Assembly: GCF_001905465.1 (NCBI RefSeq)
Contig: NZ_LISX01000003.1
Span: 470,565-534,564, forward strand
Direction: 5' to 3'
Length of the DNA stretch: 64,000 nucleotides
Source of the DNA: Kitasatospora sp. CB01950
Lineage (GTDB): Bacteria > Actinomycetota > Actinomycetes > Streptomycetales > Streptomycetaceae
Shown here: piece by piece, positions 16,888-25,358 of the stretch
Position numbering within the stretch: position 1 is the stretch's first letter
How the letters are laid out: each line of letters begins with the position of its first letter
The notes under the pieces: model-generated
Told to the model about the DNA's origin: nothing
Database searches by the model: none
The model's input: the letters and a program-made list of their open reading frames with translations, nothing else
Made by a program: the position numbers and the translations under genes

Positions 16888-17510
16888 CCGCGGGCGATCC
16901 ACTCCGCCAGGTGCGGGGCCTCCGCGCCGATCGTGGTGGTGTCGCCGTGGCCGGTGCGCACCACCGTCTCCGCGGGGAGCGTCAGCAGCCGGTCGCGGAT
17001 CGAGTCGACGATGGTCGGGAAGTCGGAGAACGACCGCCCGGTCGCGCCCGGACCGCCCGCGAACAGGGTGTCGCCGGTGAAGACGGTGCCCAGCGCCGGC
17101 GCGTACAGGCTGACCGCGCCCGGGCTGTGGCCCGGCGTGTGCAGCACCGTCAGCTCGACGCCCGCGACGGTCAGCCGCTGTCCGTCGGCGAGCGCCCCGT
17201 CGGGCTTGCGGTCCGGGTGGGTCTGCTGCCACAGCACCTGGTCGTCCGGGTGCAGCAGGATCGGGGCGCCGGTGCGGGCGGCCAGCTCCGGCGCGGCGTC
17301 GATGTGGTCGTTGTGCGCGTGCGTGGAGACGATCGCCACCAGCGTGCGCCCGGCCACCGCCGAGGCGATCGCGTCCGCGTCGTGCGCGGCGTCGATCACG
17401 ACCACCTCGCGGTCGTCGCCGACCAGCCACACGTTGTTGTCGACCTGCCAGGTGCCGCCGTCCAGGCTGAACTCGCCCGAGGTGACCAGGAGTTCGATGC
17501 GGGCCGCCAT
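16881..17510 (-). CDS. MBL-fold metallo-hydrolase (mycothiol pathway)
   Basis: 209 residues. Metallo-beta-lactamase signatures: THAHNDHIDAA (HxHxDH), LHTPGHSPGAV, TGDTLFAGG and RTGHGDTTTIG. The gene directly follows the S-(hydroxymethyl)mycothiol dehydrogenase and starts within its stop codon (TGATG). The conserved pairing suggests it hydrolyses the S-formylmycothiol product or a related thioester, completing formaldehyde oxidation to formate; that function is inference from context. Confidence 0.88.
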   Translation of the reverse strand: MAARIELLVTSGEFSLDGGTWQVDNNVWLVGDDREVVVIDAAHDADAIASAVAGRTLVAIVSTHAHNDHIDAAPELAARTGAPILLHPDDQVLWQQTHPDRKPDGALADGQRLTVAGVELTVLHTPGHSPGAVSLYAPALGTVFTGDTLFAGGPGATGRSFSDFPTIVDSIRDRLLTLPAETVVRTGHGDTTTIGAEAPHLAEWIARGH

Positions 17511-18595
17511 CAGAACACCACCACCGAGCGGAGCACCTCGCCGCGGTGCATCCGGGCGAACGCCTCCTCGACGCCGTCCAGCGGGATGGTCTCGCTGACG
17601 AACGCGTCCAGGTCGAGCCGGCCCTGCCGGTACAGGTCGATCAGCATCGGGAAGTCCCGCTCCGGCAGGCAGTCGCCGTACCAGGAGGACTTCAGCGACC
17701 CGCCCCGGCCGAACACGTCCAGCAGCGGCAGTTCAATGGTCATCTCCGGGGTCGGCACGCCGACCAGGACGACGGTGCCCGCCAGGTCGCGGGCGTAGAA
17801 CGCCTGCTTGTACGTCTCCGGGCGGCCGACCGCGTCGATCACCACGTCCGCGCCGTTGCCGCCGGTCAGCTCGCGGATCGCCTCGACCGGGTCGGTCTCG
17901 CGCGAGTTGACGGTGTGGGTGGCGCCCAGGCTGCGGGCCGTGACCAGCTTGCGGTCGTCCACGTCCACCGCGATGATCCGCGACGCGCCCGCCAGCAGGG
18001 AGCCCACCACCGCGGCGTTGCCGACGCCGCCGCAGCCGATCACCGCGACGCTGTCGCCGCGGCCCACCTGGCCGGTGTTGATCGCCGCGCCCAGACCGGC
18101 CATCACGCCGCAGCCCAGCAGGCCCGCCGCGGCCGGAGAGGCCGCCGGGTCCACCTTGGTGCACTGGCCCGCCGCGACCAGGGTCTTCTCGGCGAACGCG
18201 CCGATGCCCAGGGCCGGCGACAGCTCGGTGCCGTCCTCCAGCGTCATCTTCTGCTTCGCGTTGTGAGTGGCGAAGCAGTACTGCGGCCGGCCCCGTCGAC
18301 ACGCCCGGCAACGGCCGCACACCGCACGCCAGTTGAGGATCACGAAGTCGCCCGGCACGACATTGTCGACGCCCTCGCCGACGGACTCCACCACGCCCGC
18401 CGCCTCGTGGCCCAGCAGGAACGGGAACTCGTCGTTGATCCCGCCCTCCCGGTAGTGCAGGTCGGTGTGGCACACGCCGCACGCCTGCACCCGCACCACG
18501 GCCTCGCCCGGCCCCGGATCGGGCACCACGATCGGCACCACCTCCACCGGCGCACCCTTCGCCCGCGCGATCACACCCCGCACAACCTGAGCCAT
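17510..18595 (-). CDS. S-(hydroxymethyl)mycothiol dehydrogenase
   Basis: 361 residues, zinc-dependent medium-chain alcohol dehydrogenase. Catalytic-zinc segment [16 protein letters not shown], structural-zinc cysteines [15 protein letters not shown], Rossmann motif [12 protein letters not shown], and the family-specific [17 protein letters not shown] and [15 protein letters not shown]. It oxidises the formaldehyde-mycothiol adduct with NAD+, the actinobacterial counterpart of glutathione-dependent formaldehyde dehydrogenase. ATG 18595 is followed downstream by the coupled MBL hydrolase. Confidence 0.93.
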   Translation of the reverse strand: MAQVVRGVIARAKGAPVEVVPIVVPDPGPGEAVVRVQACGVCHTDLHYREGGINDEFPFLLGHEAAGVVESVGEGVDNVVPGDFVILNWRAVCGRCRACRRGRPQYCFATHNAKQKMTLEDGTELSPALGIGAFAEKTLVAAGQCTKVDPAASPAAAGLLGCGVMAGLGAAINTGQVGRGDSVAVIGCGGVGNAAVVGSLLAGASRIIAVDVDDRKLVTARSLGATHTVNSRETDPVEAIRELTGGNGADVVIDAVGRPETYKQAFYARDLAGTVVLVGVPTPEMTIELPLLDVFGRGGSLKSSWYGDCLPERDFPMLIDLYRQGRLDLDAFVSETIPLDGVEEAFARMHRGEVLRSVVVF

Positions 18596-18624
18596 TCCGA
18601 AACCCTTCTCCCTGAACGCAAATG

Positions 18625-19320
18625 TCACGGCGCGGACGGTCGGTCCCGGCGCCCGCCCGGTCGGCGTTCCAGCAGCACAGCGCCACTTTCGCCATCCTGA
18701 CGTGCCAGCAGCGTACCCAGCGCCAGCCACCCCGCCGCCAGCAGCCAGCCGCCCAGCACGTCGAGTGCCCAGTGCACCCCCAGATACACCCGGCTCGCAC
18801 CGACCGCCCCCGCGAACACCAGCGCGCCCACCGCGGCGGCGCGGGCCGCAGCCGGACGGGCCAGCGCCACCGCGAGCGCCAGCAGCCCCGCGGCGGCCGC
18901 CGCCGTGAACGCGTGACCCGACGGGAACGAGAACCCCGACGCGTGCACCGCCCGGTCGGCCACCGGCGGCCGGGGCCGCCCGAAGCCGTGCATCAGCAGC
19001 TGACGCAGCCCCTGGCCCAGCAGCAGCCACACCGTCGGCGCGAACAGCACCAGCGCCACCGGGCGGCGCACCCGGCGCACCGCCAGCGCGCCCGCCGCCA
19101 GCGTCAGCAGGTACGGCAGCGGCGCCGAGCCGCAGGCCGTCACCACCGTCGCCACCGAGACCGCGAAGCCCGGCCGGTGGCTCGTGCACCAGTCCAGCAC
19201 GGCCTGTTCGAATGCGAACGGGCCCCAGCCGTGCGCCGCCAGCAGCCCCGCCAGCACGCCGAAGACGGCCCAGCAGCCGAGCAGCGCCGTCCAACTCCTG
19301 GTGGCACGGCCAGGCGTCAT
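18625..19320 (-). CDS. PAP2-family membrane phosphatase
   Basis: 231 residues, about six transmembrane helices. The three phosphatase motifs are present: [16 protein letters not shown] and [16 protein letters not shown]. It probably dephosphorylates a lipid phosphate or undecaprenyl pyrophosphate at the outer membrane face. ATG 19320 has GGGAGG 8 nt upstream. The C-terminus ends in a basic cytoplasmic tail ([13 protein letters not shown]). Confidence 0.88.
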   Translation of the reverse strand: MTPGRATRSWTALLGCWAVFGVLAGLLAAHGWGPFAFEQAVLDWCTSHRPGFAVSVATVVTACGSAPLPYLLTLAAGALAVRRVRRPVALVLFAPTVWLLLGQGLRQLLMHGFGRPRPPVADRAVHASGFSFPSGHAFTAAAAAGLLALAVALARPAAARAAAVGALVFAGAVGASRVYLGVHWALDVLGGWLLAAGWLALGTLLARQDGESGAVLLERRPGGRRDRPSAP

Positions 19321-19463
19321 CGCGGAACCTCCCTCGCAGCGGCGGCGCCACCCGGAACGCGCGCGCCGCAGCAGACATCGTACGGGCCCGAACAACGGCC
19401 GCCGCAATCCGCTCGCAATCGCTAGGATGCGGCGGTCGAACAGCAGGTGAAGGAGTGTCAACA

Positions 19464-20570
19464 ATGGCCGAGCAGGCAGCGGCCGGGGAACTCGCCGAGC
19501 AGTACGTCGGCATGCTTGCCGAAGTGTCTCGCTCCGGACGGCGGCTGACCCGGGTCGAGGTCGAATCACTGCGGGAACTCGGCGAACGCGGCGCCGAGGC
19601 CGGGCACGGGCTGCGCGAACTGATAGCCCACTGCATGGGGGCCGGACGCAAGGCCTGGACCCGACTCCCCGGCGTCGCCGGAGCCGACAGCGCAGGCGAA
19701 CTCCGGCAGGTCGGCGAAGCGCTGCTGATCGCCGCCGAGACCGCCCTCGCCGCCCTCGGCGAAGGCCACGAACGAGCCCAACGACTGGCCGTCCGCCAGG
19801 AGGAGGCCGCCCGCCGCGAGTTCATCGACGACCTGCTGTACGGCCGCAGCGACCTCGGCACCCTCGCCGCCCGCGCCGAACGCTTCGGCCTGCGCCTCGC
19901 CCGCACCCACGCCGTCGCGGTCGCCGTCACCCCGCAGCCCTACGGGCACGTCGACCCCGTCGTGCGGCGCGTCGAACGCGAACTCACCGGACGCTTCGGC
20001 GAACGCGACGTCCTGCTCGCCACCAAGGACGGCCGGCTGGTCTGCGTCGCCCCCGAGAGCGAACACGCGGTCCTCGACGCCTTCGCCCGCCTCGCCCTGC
20101 AGCCCGGCCCCGGCTACCCGCCCGCCCGCCGGGTCGCCATCGGGCGGCGGCACTCCGGCGCGGGCGGCGTCGTCCGCAGCTTCGAGGAAGCACTCGACGC
20201 GCTCGACTTCGCCGACCGGCTCGACCTGCCCGCCGAACTGCTGAACGCCGAGGAACTGCTCGTCTTCCCCGTCCTGATGCGCGACCGTGCCGCGATGGCG
20301 GACCTGGTCCGCACGGTCCTCGGCCCGCTGGCCGCCGCGCGCGGCGGGGCCGGACCGCTCCTGGACACCATCGCCGTCCAGGCCGAGGCCGGCTACGTCA
20401 ACGCGGAGGCCGCCCGCCGCCTCGGCGTCAGCGTCCGCACCCTCGGCTACCGCACCGAACGCATCAAGGCCCTCACCGGCTACGACCCGGCGGACGCGCT
20501 GCACCGCTACACCCTTGAGACCGCCGCGATGGGCGCCCGCCTGCTGGGCTGGCCGGGGCAGCCGCTGTAG
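19464..20570 (+). CDS. PucR/CdaR-type transcriptional regulator
   Basis: 368 residues. Helical N-terminus, a central GGDEF-like CdaR domain ([32 protein letters not shown]), and a C-terminal PucR helix-turn-helix ([52 protein letters not shown]). Such proteins act as metabolite-responsive activators. ATG 19464 with AGGAG 8 nt upstream. It diverges from the PAP2 phosphatase; no effector can be deduced. Confidence 0.88.
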   Translation: MAEQAAAGELAEQYVGMLAEVSRSGRRLTRVEVESLRELGERGAEAGHGLRELIAHCMGAGRKAWTRLPGVAGADSAGELRQVGEALLIAAETALAALGEGHERAQRLAVRQEEAARREFIDDLLYGRSDLGTLAARAERFGLRLARTHAVAVAVTPQPYGHVDPVVRRVERELTGRFGERDVLLATKDGRLVCVAPESEHAVLDAFARLALQPGPGYPPARRVAIGRRHSGAGGVVRSFEEALDALDFADRLDLPAELLNAEELLVFPVLMRDRAAMADLVRTVLGPLAAARGGAGPLLDTIAVQAEAGYVNAEAARRLGVSVRTLGYRTERIKALTGYDPADALHRYTLETAAMGARLLGWPGQPL

Positions 20571-20595
20571 GCGCGTCTCGCGCGGTGCGGGGATA

Positions 20596-20643
20596 GGGCG
20601 GTGCACGGATCGGGCGGTGCACGGATCGGGCGGTGCACGGATC
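20596..20643. repeat. Three tandem 16-bp repeats
   Basis: GGGCGGTGCACGGATC occurs three times without interruption, immediately 3' of the PucR-type gene. Each unit contains GTGCAC. Noncoding. Confidence 0.9.
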
Positions 20644-20789
20644 GGGCGTCAAGAGGCCGACAAGATTGCCGGATCCTGGCAATGTGCACACCCCCGCGAC
20701 CTGCGACGATCTTCCTGTCGCCGGGAGACCGGCGCAGCAGGGCCACCGGGGACGGGGGGAACGCCTCCCGATGGCCCGGGTGCCGATGT

Positions 20790-21070
20790 CCCGAACCGGG
20801 GGGTGAGGGCGTCGGCGCCCGAGGGGGGAGGTCGACGTCCTGAGCCGGGGGGTGAAGGGCGTTGACAGGAGGGGGAGTTGACGTCCTGAGCCGGGGGGTG
20901 CGGGACGTTGACAGTGAGGGGAGCCGATGGCCCGAACCGGGGGGTGAAGGTGTCGGCGCCCGAGGGGGAAGTCGACGTGCCGAGCCGGGGGGGTGAGGGG
21001 CGTTGACAGGAGGGGGGAAGGTGTCGACGCCCGGAGTCGGGGGATGCGGGCGTCGGCACCCGAGGGGGAA
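20790..21070. repeat. G-rich degenerate tandem repeat array
   Basis: About six units, spaced 46-51 bp, each with a block like CCGAGCCGGGGGGTGAGGGC followed by GT(T/C)G(A/G)C(A/G) and a second G-run (GAGGGGGA). G-runs of five to seven are at 20798, 20847, 20893, 20939, 20987 and 21039. GTCGGCGCCCGAGGGGG recurs at 20811, 20952 and 21051. The strand asymmetry (G-rich plus strand) suits G-quadruplex formation. A Pro-rich reading frame on the minus strand is a by-product and has no start signal. Confidence 0.8.
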
Positions 21071-21138
21071 GGACGCCGCCTTGTTCGAACGGGCGAAGCG
21101 AGGGCAGGTCGGGGGACAGCCCTCGTGGGGCCCACTTC

Positions 21139-21273
21139 GAGGAAGGCGGCGCGACCCACTGCGGCACCCTCGCACTCCAGTACCTCGGCAAGCACCTGAT
21201 GGAGCGTGGCGACCTCACCGCCGCCCTCGACCGGGTCGAGGCGCTGAGGGCTGGCCCGGCCCCAACGGTCTGA
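21139..21273 (+). pseudogene. Fragment of a TPR protein
   Basis: The plus-strand frame reads EEGGATHCGTLALQYLGKHL then MERGDLTAALDRVEALRAGP and stops. The core LALQYLGKHLMERGDLTAA matches FALQHTGKYLMERGDLAGA of the TPR-oxygenase gene at 29707-30951, and the DNA is also alike. No start or upstream TPR part exists; the G-rich repeats end just before it. Probably the leftover of a related gene. Confidence 0.6.
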
Positions 21274-21577
21274 ACCACACTCGGACTTGACCTCTCCCGC
21301 CACGCCGGGTCGTCCGGGCCCCACCGGGAAGGGGAGGACGCACCAGCCCCGGGGATCGGGCACGGCTACGTCACAACCGGTAGAGGGCGCTCCGTCGGTT
21401 GGCTCGGCCGGGTGTTGTGCGAACGGCTGGGGGGTGTCGGGCGGAGGTACGGGTTCGGGTCGAGGTGCTGGGCCGGTGGTCGGTGGCGCGCCTAGGGTTT
21501 GTGGCCACCGGATTCCCGGCGACACCACATGTCCTCACCACTCTGGGGGTTGATCGCCCGTGAAGGAAAGATCCGAT
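21274..21577. other. Intergenic region without a supported gene
   Basis: 304 bp of high-GC sequence between the TPR relic and the secreted protein. TTGACC at 21287 could be a -35 box, but no paired -10 is convincing. Nothing else seen. Confidence 0.4.
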
Positions 21578-22660
21578 GTGAAGAAGCCCGCCCGGGCCGT
21601 GCTGCTGGTGCTGGCGCTGCTGGTCGGGCTGCTCGCCGCCGCCGTTCCGGCCGCGGGGCCCGCACAGGCCGCGGTGCCCGACCGGTGGGGGTTCGCGTTC
21701 CTGGACAACCCGACGCCGCCGACCGGGTACGTGCCCGATCCGTCGCGGCAGTGGGGGAGTTGGGCGTCCCCGGCGAGCAACCCGGTCACCGTGGACCAGA
21801 CCGGGCCGGGGGCGTACGTGGTGCACTTCCCGCTGATCGCCGGGCCCGGGGGCGTCGCGCACGTCACCGCCGTGAACCGGACCGGCACCTGGTGCCAGCT
21901 GACCGGCTGGGGCCCCGTCGGCAGCGGGATCGACGTCAAGGTGGCCTGCTACCGGCCGACCGGCGCGCCCGACAACTCGCCGTTCACGGTGCTGTACACC
22001 AGCAGCAGCGGCACGCCCGCGCCGCCCGGCGGGGACTACGCGTACCTGCACTCCACCGTGAGCGGCGCGCTGGTCACCCAGTACAACTCCTCGGGCGGCA
22101 GCAACGTCTCCGGCCACGGCTCCACCGGCATCTGGAAGGCGTGGCTGCCCGGCGTCGGCGGCTCCGGCAACCTCGGCAACGTCGAGGTCACCGCCGTCGA
22201 CCCGATCCAGGGCGCGCGCTGCAAGGTCGCCGACTGGGCGCCGTCCGGCACCGGGCAGACCTTCGTGGTGGCCTGCTTCGACGCGTCCAACGCCCCCTAC
22301 GACACCCAGTGGACGCTGAGCTACTCGGTCAAGCGCGCCGTGCACGGGCCGGCGATCCCGCCGAAGTCGTTCGGCTACCTCTGGTACAACGGCTCGGTGC
22401 CGGGCGGCACCAACTTCAACTCGGCGGGCGGCAGCAACAGCCTGGCCGTCGGCATCCCGTTCAACGTCACCCTGCCGGCCATCGCCGTGCCCTCCGACCA
22501 CGCGCAGGTCACCGCGTACGGCAGCGGCCCCGGCTGGTGCCAGCTCGCCCTGCCGTGGGCGCGGAGCTCCGGCACCGTGCAGCTGTACCCGATCTGCTTC
22601 GGCCCCGGCGGGTCGCCCGTGGCCGCGCCGTTCCTGACGGCGTACACCTCCGCGTTCTGA
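21578..22660 (+). CDS. Secreted protein with repeated beta-rich units, function unknown
   Basis: 360 residues. Start GTG 21578 is preferred over GTG 21560 because AAGGAAAG lies 7 nt before it and the signal peptide starts directly (VKKPARAVLLVLALLVG, cleavage near AQA-AVP). The mature part consists of about four homologous ~75-residue modules, each with a (W/F)G(F/Y)(A/L) start, a (N/S)SAGG(S/N) or similar Ser/Gly turn, and a C(Q/K)(L/V)..W... cysteine segment (GTWCQLTGWGP, ARCKVADWAP, GWCQLALPWA) ending (L/F)(L/T).Y(T/S)(S/V). No catalytic motif seen. Confidence 0.8.
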   Translation: MKKPARAVLLVLALLVGLLAAAVPAAGPAQAAVPDRWGFAFLDNPTPPTGYVPDPSRQWGSWASPASNPVTVDQTGPGAYVVHFPLIAGPGGVAHVTAVNRTGTWCQLTGWGPVGSGIDVKVACYRPTGAPDNSPFTVLYTSSSGTPAPPGGDYAYLHSTVSGALVTQYNSSGGSNVSGHGSTGIWKAWLPGVGGSGNLGNVEVTAVDPIQGARCKVADWAPSGTGQTFVVACFDASNAPYDTQWTLSYSVKRAVHGPAIPPKSFGYLWYNGSVPGGTNFNSAGGSNSLAVGIPFNVTLPAIAVPSDHAQVTAYGSGPGWCQLALPWARSSGTVQLYPICFGPGGSPVAAPFLTAYTSAF

Positions 22661-22691
22661 CGGCCTACGCGTCCGCGTTCTGACGGGCCGT

Positions 22692-22728
22692 CGGCGCCCC
22701 GCTCCGAGTCCTCGGGGGCGGGGCGCCG
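22692..22728. terminator. Bidirectional hairpin terminator
   Basis: CGGCGCCCCG (22692-22701) and CGGGGCGCCG (22719-22728) form a perfect 10-bp stem with CCGAG/CTCGG pairing inside, between convergent genes. No T-tract. Confidence 0.75.
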
Positions 22729-22755
22729 TGCGTCACTCCGCCGGGCGGTCGGCCG

Positions 22756-23805
22756 TCACTCCGCCGCCGCGCGGTCGGCCGCCGGGCGGCGCAGGGCGGA
22801 CGGGGCGAGGCCGGGGGAGGTCCAGACGCCGTCCGGGTGGTACAGGTTGGTGCCGGGCGGGACGATCGCGTCGATGCGGTCGAGGGCCGCGTCGTCCAGG
22901 GTCAGCGAAGCGCCCTTCAGCAGGCCCTCCAGCTGCTCGACGGTGCGCGGGCCGATGATCACGGAGGTCACCGCCGGGTGGGCCAGCGGGAAGGCCACCG
23001 CCAGCTCCGGCAGCGTGCAGCCCAACTCGTCGGCCAGCGTGACGAGTTGCTCGACCGCTTCGAGCTTGCGGGCGGTCACGGGCAGCGCCGGGTCGAAGCG
23101 GTGCGGCGTCAGCGCCGCCCGGCCCGAGGACAGGTCGATCGCCCCGCCCTTGCGGTAACGGCCGGTCAGGAAGCCGGACGCCAGCGGGCTCCAGGTCAGC
23201 ACGCCCATGGTGTAGCGCTGCGCCACCGGCAGCACCGAGGACTCGATGCCGCGCGCCAGGATCGAGTACGGCGGCTGCTCGGTGCGGAAACGCGGCAGCG
23301 CCCGGCGCTCCGCCACCCAGTGCGACTCGACGATCTCCTCCGCCGGGAAGGTCGAGCAGCCGAACGCCCGGATCTTGCCCTGCCGCACCAGGTCGCCGAG
23401 CGCCGACAGCGTCTCCTCGACATCGGTGCGGCCGTCCGGCCGGTGCACCTGGTACAGGTCGATCCAGTCGGTGCGCAGCCGCCGCAGACTGTTCTCCACC
23501 TCCTGCACGATCCACCGCCGCGAGTTGCCGCCCCGGTTGGGGCCCGGGCCCATCGGGAAGTGCACCTTGGTGGCCAGCACCACGTCCTCGCGCCGGCCCT
23601 CCAGCGCCTTGCCGACGATCTCCTCCGACTCGCCGGCCGAGTACATGTCGGCGGTATCCACGAAGTTGATGCCGTGGTCCAGCGCGGCATGGATCAGGCG
23701 GATGCCCTCCTGGTGGTCCGGATTGCCGACCGAGCCCAGCATCATGGTGCCCAGACAGTGCGCGCTGACCTCGATGCCGGTGCCGCCGAGCGTGCGGTAA
23801 CGCAT
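22756..23805 (-). CDS. Aldo/keto reductase
   Basis: 349 residues, TIM-barrel NADPH-dependent oxidoreductase. Catalytic Asp/Tyr in NFVDTADMYSAGESEE, Lys in VLATKVHFP, His in YQVHRPDGRTDVEE; cofactor segment TSVIIGPRTVEQLEG. Reduces aldehydes/ketones in the cytoplasm; substrate unknown. ATG 23805 with AAGGGA 8 nt upstream; an in-frame TTG two codons earlier is less likely. Its promoter has MerR-type geometry (see 23854-23889). Confidence 0.93.
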   Translation of the reverse strand: MRYRTLGGTGIEVSAHCLGTMMLGSVGNPDHQEGIRLIHAALDHGINFVDTADMYSAGESEEIVGKALEGRREDVVLATKVHFPMGPGPNRGGNSRRWIVQEVENSLRRLRTDWIDLYQVHRPDGRTDVEETLSALGDLVRQGKIRAFGCSTFPAEEIVESHWVAERRALPRFRTEQPPYSILARGIESSVLPVAQRYTMGVLTWSPLASGFLTGRYRKGGAIDLSSGRAALTPHRFDPALPVTARKLEAVEQLVTLADELGCTLPELAVAFPLAHPAVTSVIIGPRTVEQLEGLLKGASLTLDDAALDRIDAIVPPGTNLYHPDGVWTSPGLAPSALRRPAADRAAAE

Positions 23806-23853
23806 GGTCAATTCCCTTGTCCCCGTTGGATGTTCAGGCGTGGTGCGGTGGTC

Positions 23854-23889
23854 ACTGTAGGAGTTGGAGTGCGCTCTAGATCAACTCCT
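23854..23889 (-). promoter_or_regulatory. MerR-type promoter and operator of the aldo/keto reductase
   Basis: Minus strand: -35 TTGATC (23884-23879), a 19-bp spacer, then -10 TACAGT (23859-23854). An overlong 19-bp spacer is the hallmark of promoters twisted open by MerR-family activators. The spacer contains the near-palindrome GAGCGCACTC, and an outer 8-bp inverted repeat (AGGAGTTG 23859-23866, CAACTCCT 23882-23889) brackets it. Confidence 0.7.
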
Positions 23890-24104
23890 GTGCTGATCCG
23901 ATGGACACCACGGCTGCCCCGGACAACGGTCGTTGGACATCGTCGGGTACAAGGTCGCGGTCTACGAGGACTACCTCGAACAGCAGGCCTGAAAGGACCG
24001 GCGGCTTGTGAAGGTTTGGGGTGCGAGGCGCTGGGAGCGGCTCCGCGGGGTAACCGTCCGCAGCCAGTGCCGAAGCGTCGCCGAGGACAAGGAGTGCGCC
24101 CCGC
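23890..24104. other. Intergenic region with possible gene remnant
   Basis: A short plus-strand frame ends DIVGYKVAVYEDYLEQQA at 23993, which looks like the C-terminus of a real protein but has no start; I cannot identify the parent. The remainder before the SsgA-like gene holds nothing I recognise. Confidence 0.35.
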
Positions 24105-24509
24105 ATGCCCGTCTCCGCCGCCTGGACCACCCGGGTCACCCTGCCGCACAGCCCCTACCCCGAGACCGCCGTCGAAGCCCGGCTGCGCTTCGATTCCACC
24201 GAGCCGTACGCCGTCTGCCTGGTCTTTCCGCCGATGCAGCCCGGCGACGAGCCCGTCGAGTGGTGCTTCGCCCGCGAGCTGCTCAACGAGGGACGGCACG
24301 CCCCCGCCGGCCGGGGCGACGTGGCCGTCGCGCCCGGCCCCGACGGCACCGTGCACATCACGCTGCGCAGCCGCACCGGGCAGGCCGTGATCAGCGTCCC
24401 CGGCGAGGCCGTCACCGGGTTCCTGCTCGACTCCTTCGCGCTGATCCCGGCCGGAACGGAGACCGCGCACCTCGACCTCGACGGCGAACTCGCCCGCCTG
24501 CGCGACTGA
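24105..24509 (+). CDS. SsgA-family sporulation/cell-division regulator (SALP)
   Basis: 134 residues, the family's usual length. Matches the pattern of SsgA-like proteins: FDSTEPYAVCLVF, VEWCFARELLNEGRHAPAGR, GDVAVAPGPD, LRSRTGQAVISVPGEAVTGF and ALIPAGTETAHLDLDGELA. SALPs are restricted to morphologically complex actinomycetes and control septum placement, spore-wall assembly or FtsZ recruitment. Single gene, ATG 24105 with AAGGAG 12 nt upstream (a little far). Confidence 0.9.
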   Translation: MPVSAAWTTRVTLPHSPYPETAVEARLRFDSTEPYAVCLVFPPMQPGDEPVEWCFARELLNEGRHAPAGRGDVAVAPGPDGTVHITLRSRTGQAVISVPGEAVTGFLLDSFALIPAGTETAHLDLDGELARLRD

Positions 24510-24755
24510 GCACGGGGACCGGTCGCGGCCGGCCGCGGCGCGTGATCACTGCGCCCGATCACTGCGCCCGATCACGCAGGTCCGGACGGTTCTCAAACCG
24601 CATGACACTCCATCGGATGGCTGTCGCCCCTGCCCGGGCGTGTCGGGTCCGGCCGCTGCCAACCTTGCCGACAGCCGGACAGGTGCGCGCCCCGCACCCA
24701 CCGGCAGCCTCGTTCGATCCGCCGGCATCCGCCGGTGCACTCACGGAGGTACGTC

Positions 24756-25280
24756 ATGTCCCGTTCCACCACCGCGTTCACGGCCCTGGCCGCCGCCGGG
24801 CTGCTCGCCCTGGCGGCGCCCGCGACCGCCGTCACCACGCCCCGCGCGGCCGCCCACCCGATGTGCGTGGACGTGGGCGGCTCGCGGAACAACGGCGACT
24901 GGACGAAGATCTGGCAGTGTCTCAGTCCCGGGTTCGGGAACCAGGACTTCGTGATCGACCGGGGTCAGATCAAGGTCAAGGACACCATCGGCTCCGGCCG
25001 GGAGATGTGCCTGGACGTGGGCGGCGGCCGCAACGACGGCGACCGGGTGAAGATCTGGCAGTGTCTCAGTCCCGGGTTCGGGAACCAGGACTTCGTGATC
25101 GACCGGGGCCAGATCAAGGTCAAGGACACCATCGGCAGCGGCCGCGTGATGTGCCTGGACGTCGGCGGCGCCCGCAACAACGGCGACCGGGTGAAGATCT
25201 GGCAGTGCCTGAACCCCGCGTTCGGCAACCAGGACTTCGTGATCGACAGCGGCCAGATCAAGGTCAAGGACACCATCTGA
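24756..25280 (+). CDS. Secreted triple-repeat protein, ricin B-like (beta-trefoil) fold
   Basis: 174 residues. ATG 24756 with GGAGGT 5 nt upstream and a signal peptide ([20 protein letters not shown], cleavage after AAA/AHP). The mature part is three near-identical 48-residue units: MC(V/L)DVGG.RN.GD..KIWQCL..(G/A)FGNQDFVID(R/S)GQIKVKDTI. Each contains a Cys pair and a Trp-Gln motif reminiscent of the alpha, beta and gamma lobes of a CBM13/ricin-type carbohydrate-binding trefoil. The DNA repeats are also near-identical (period 144 bp), so the gene arose by recent triplication. It probably binds an extracellular glycan; no catalytic domain. Confidence 0.8.
   Translation: MSRSTTAFTALAAAGLLALAAPATAVTTPRAAAHPMCVDVGGSRNNGDWTKIWQCLSPGFGNQDFVIDRGQIKVKDTIGSGREMCLDVGGGRNDGDRVKIWQCLSPGFGNQDFVIDRGQIKVKDTIGSGRVMCLDVGGARNNGDRVKIWQCLNPAFGNQDFVIDSGQIKVKDTI
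24861..25277 (+). repeat. Three 144-bp coding repeats
   Basis: Units begin at 24861, 25005 and 25149 (ATGTGC each). Units 1 and 2 share an uninterrupted ~58-bp identical stretch around AAGATCTGGCAGTGTCTCAG; unit 3 has synonymous and a few amino-acid changes. The last unit ends at the stop. Confidence 0.9.
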
Positions 25281-25358
25281 CTCCCCGGAGCCCCCAGCGA
25301 CGGCCCGGCCGGGACGCGGAATGCGCCCGGCCGGGCGTCGTGTGACAGACTCGCCCGC

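Noticed and set aside
20473-21528. Pro/Arg-rich minus-strand frames across the G-rich repeats
   Set aside because: Composition follows from the repeats; no start signals or homology.
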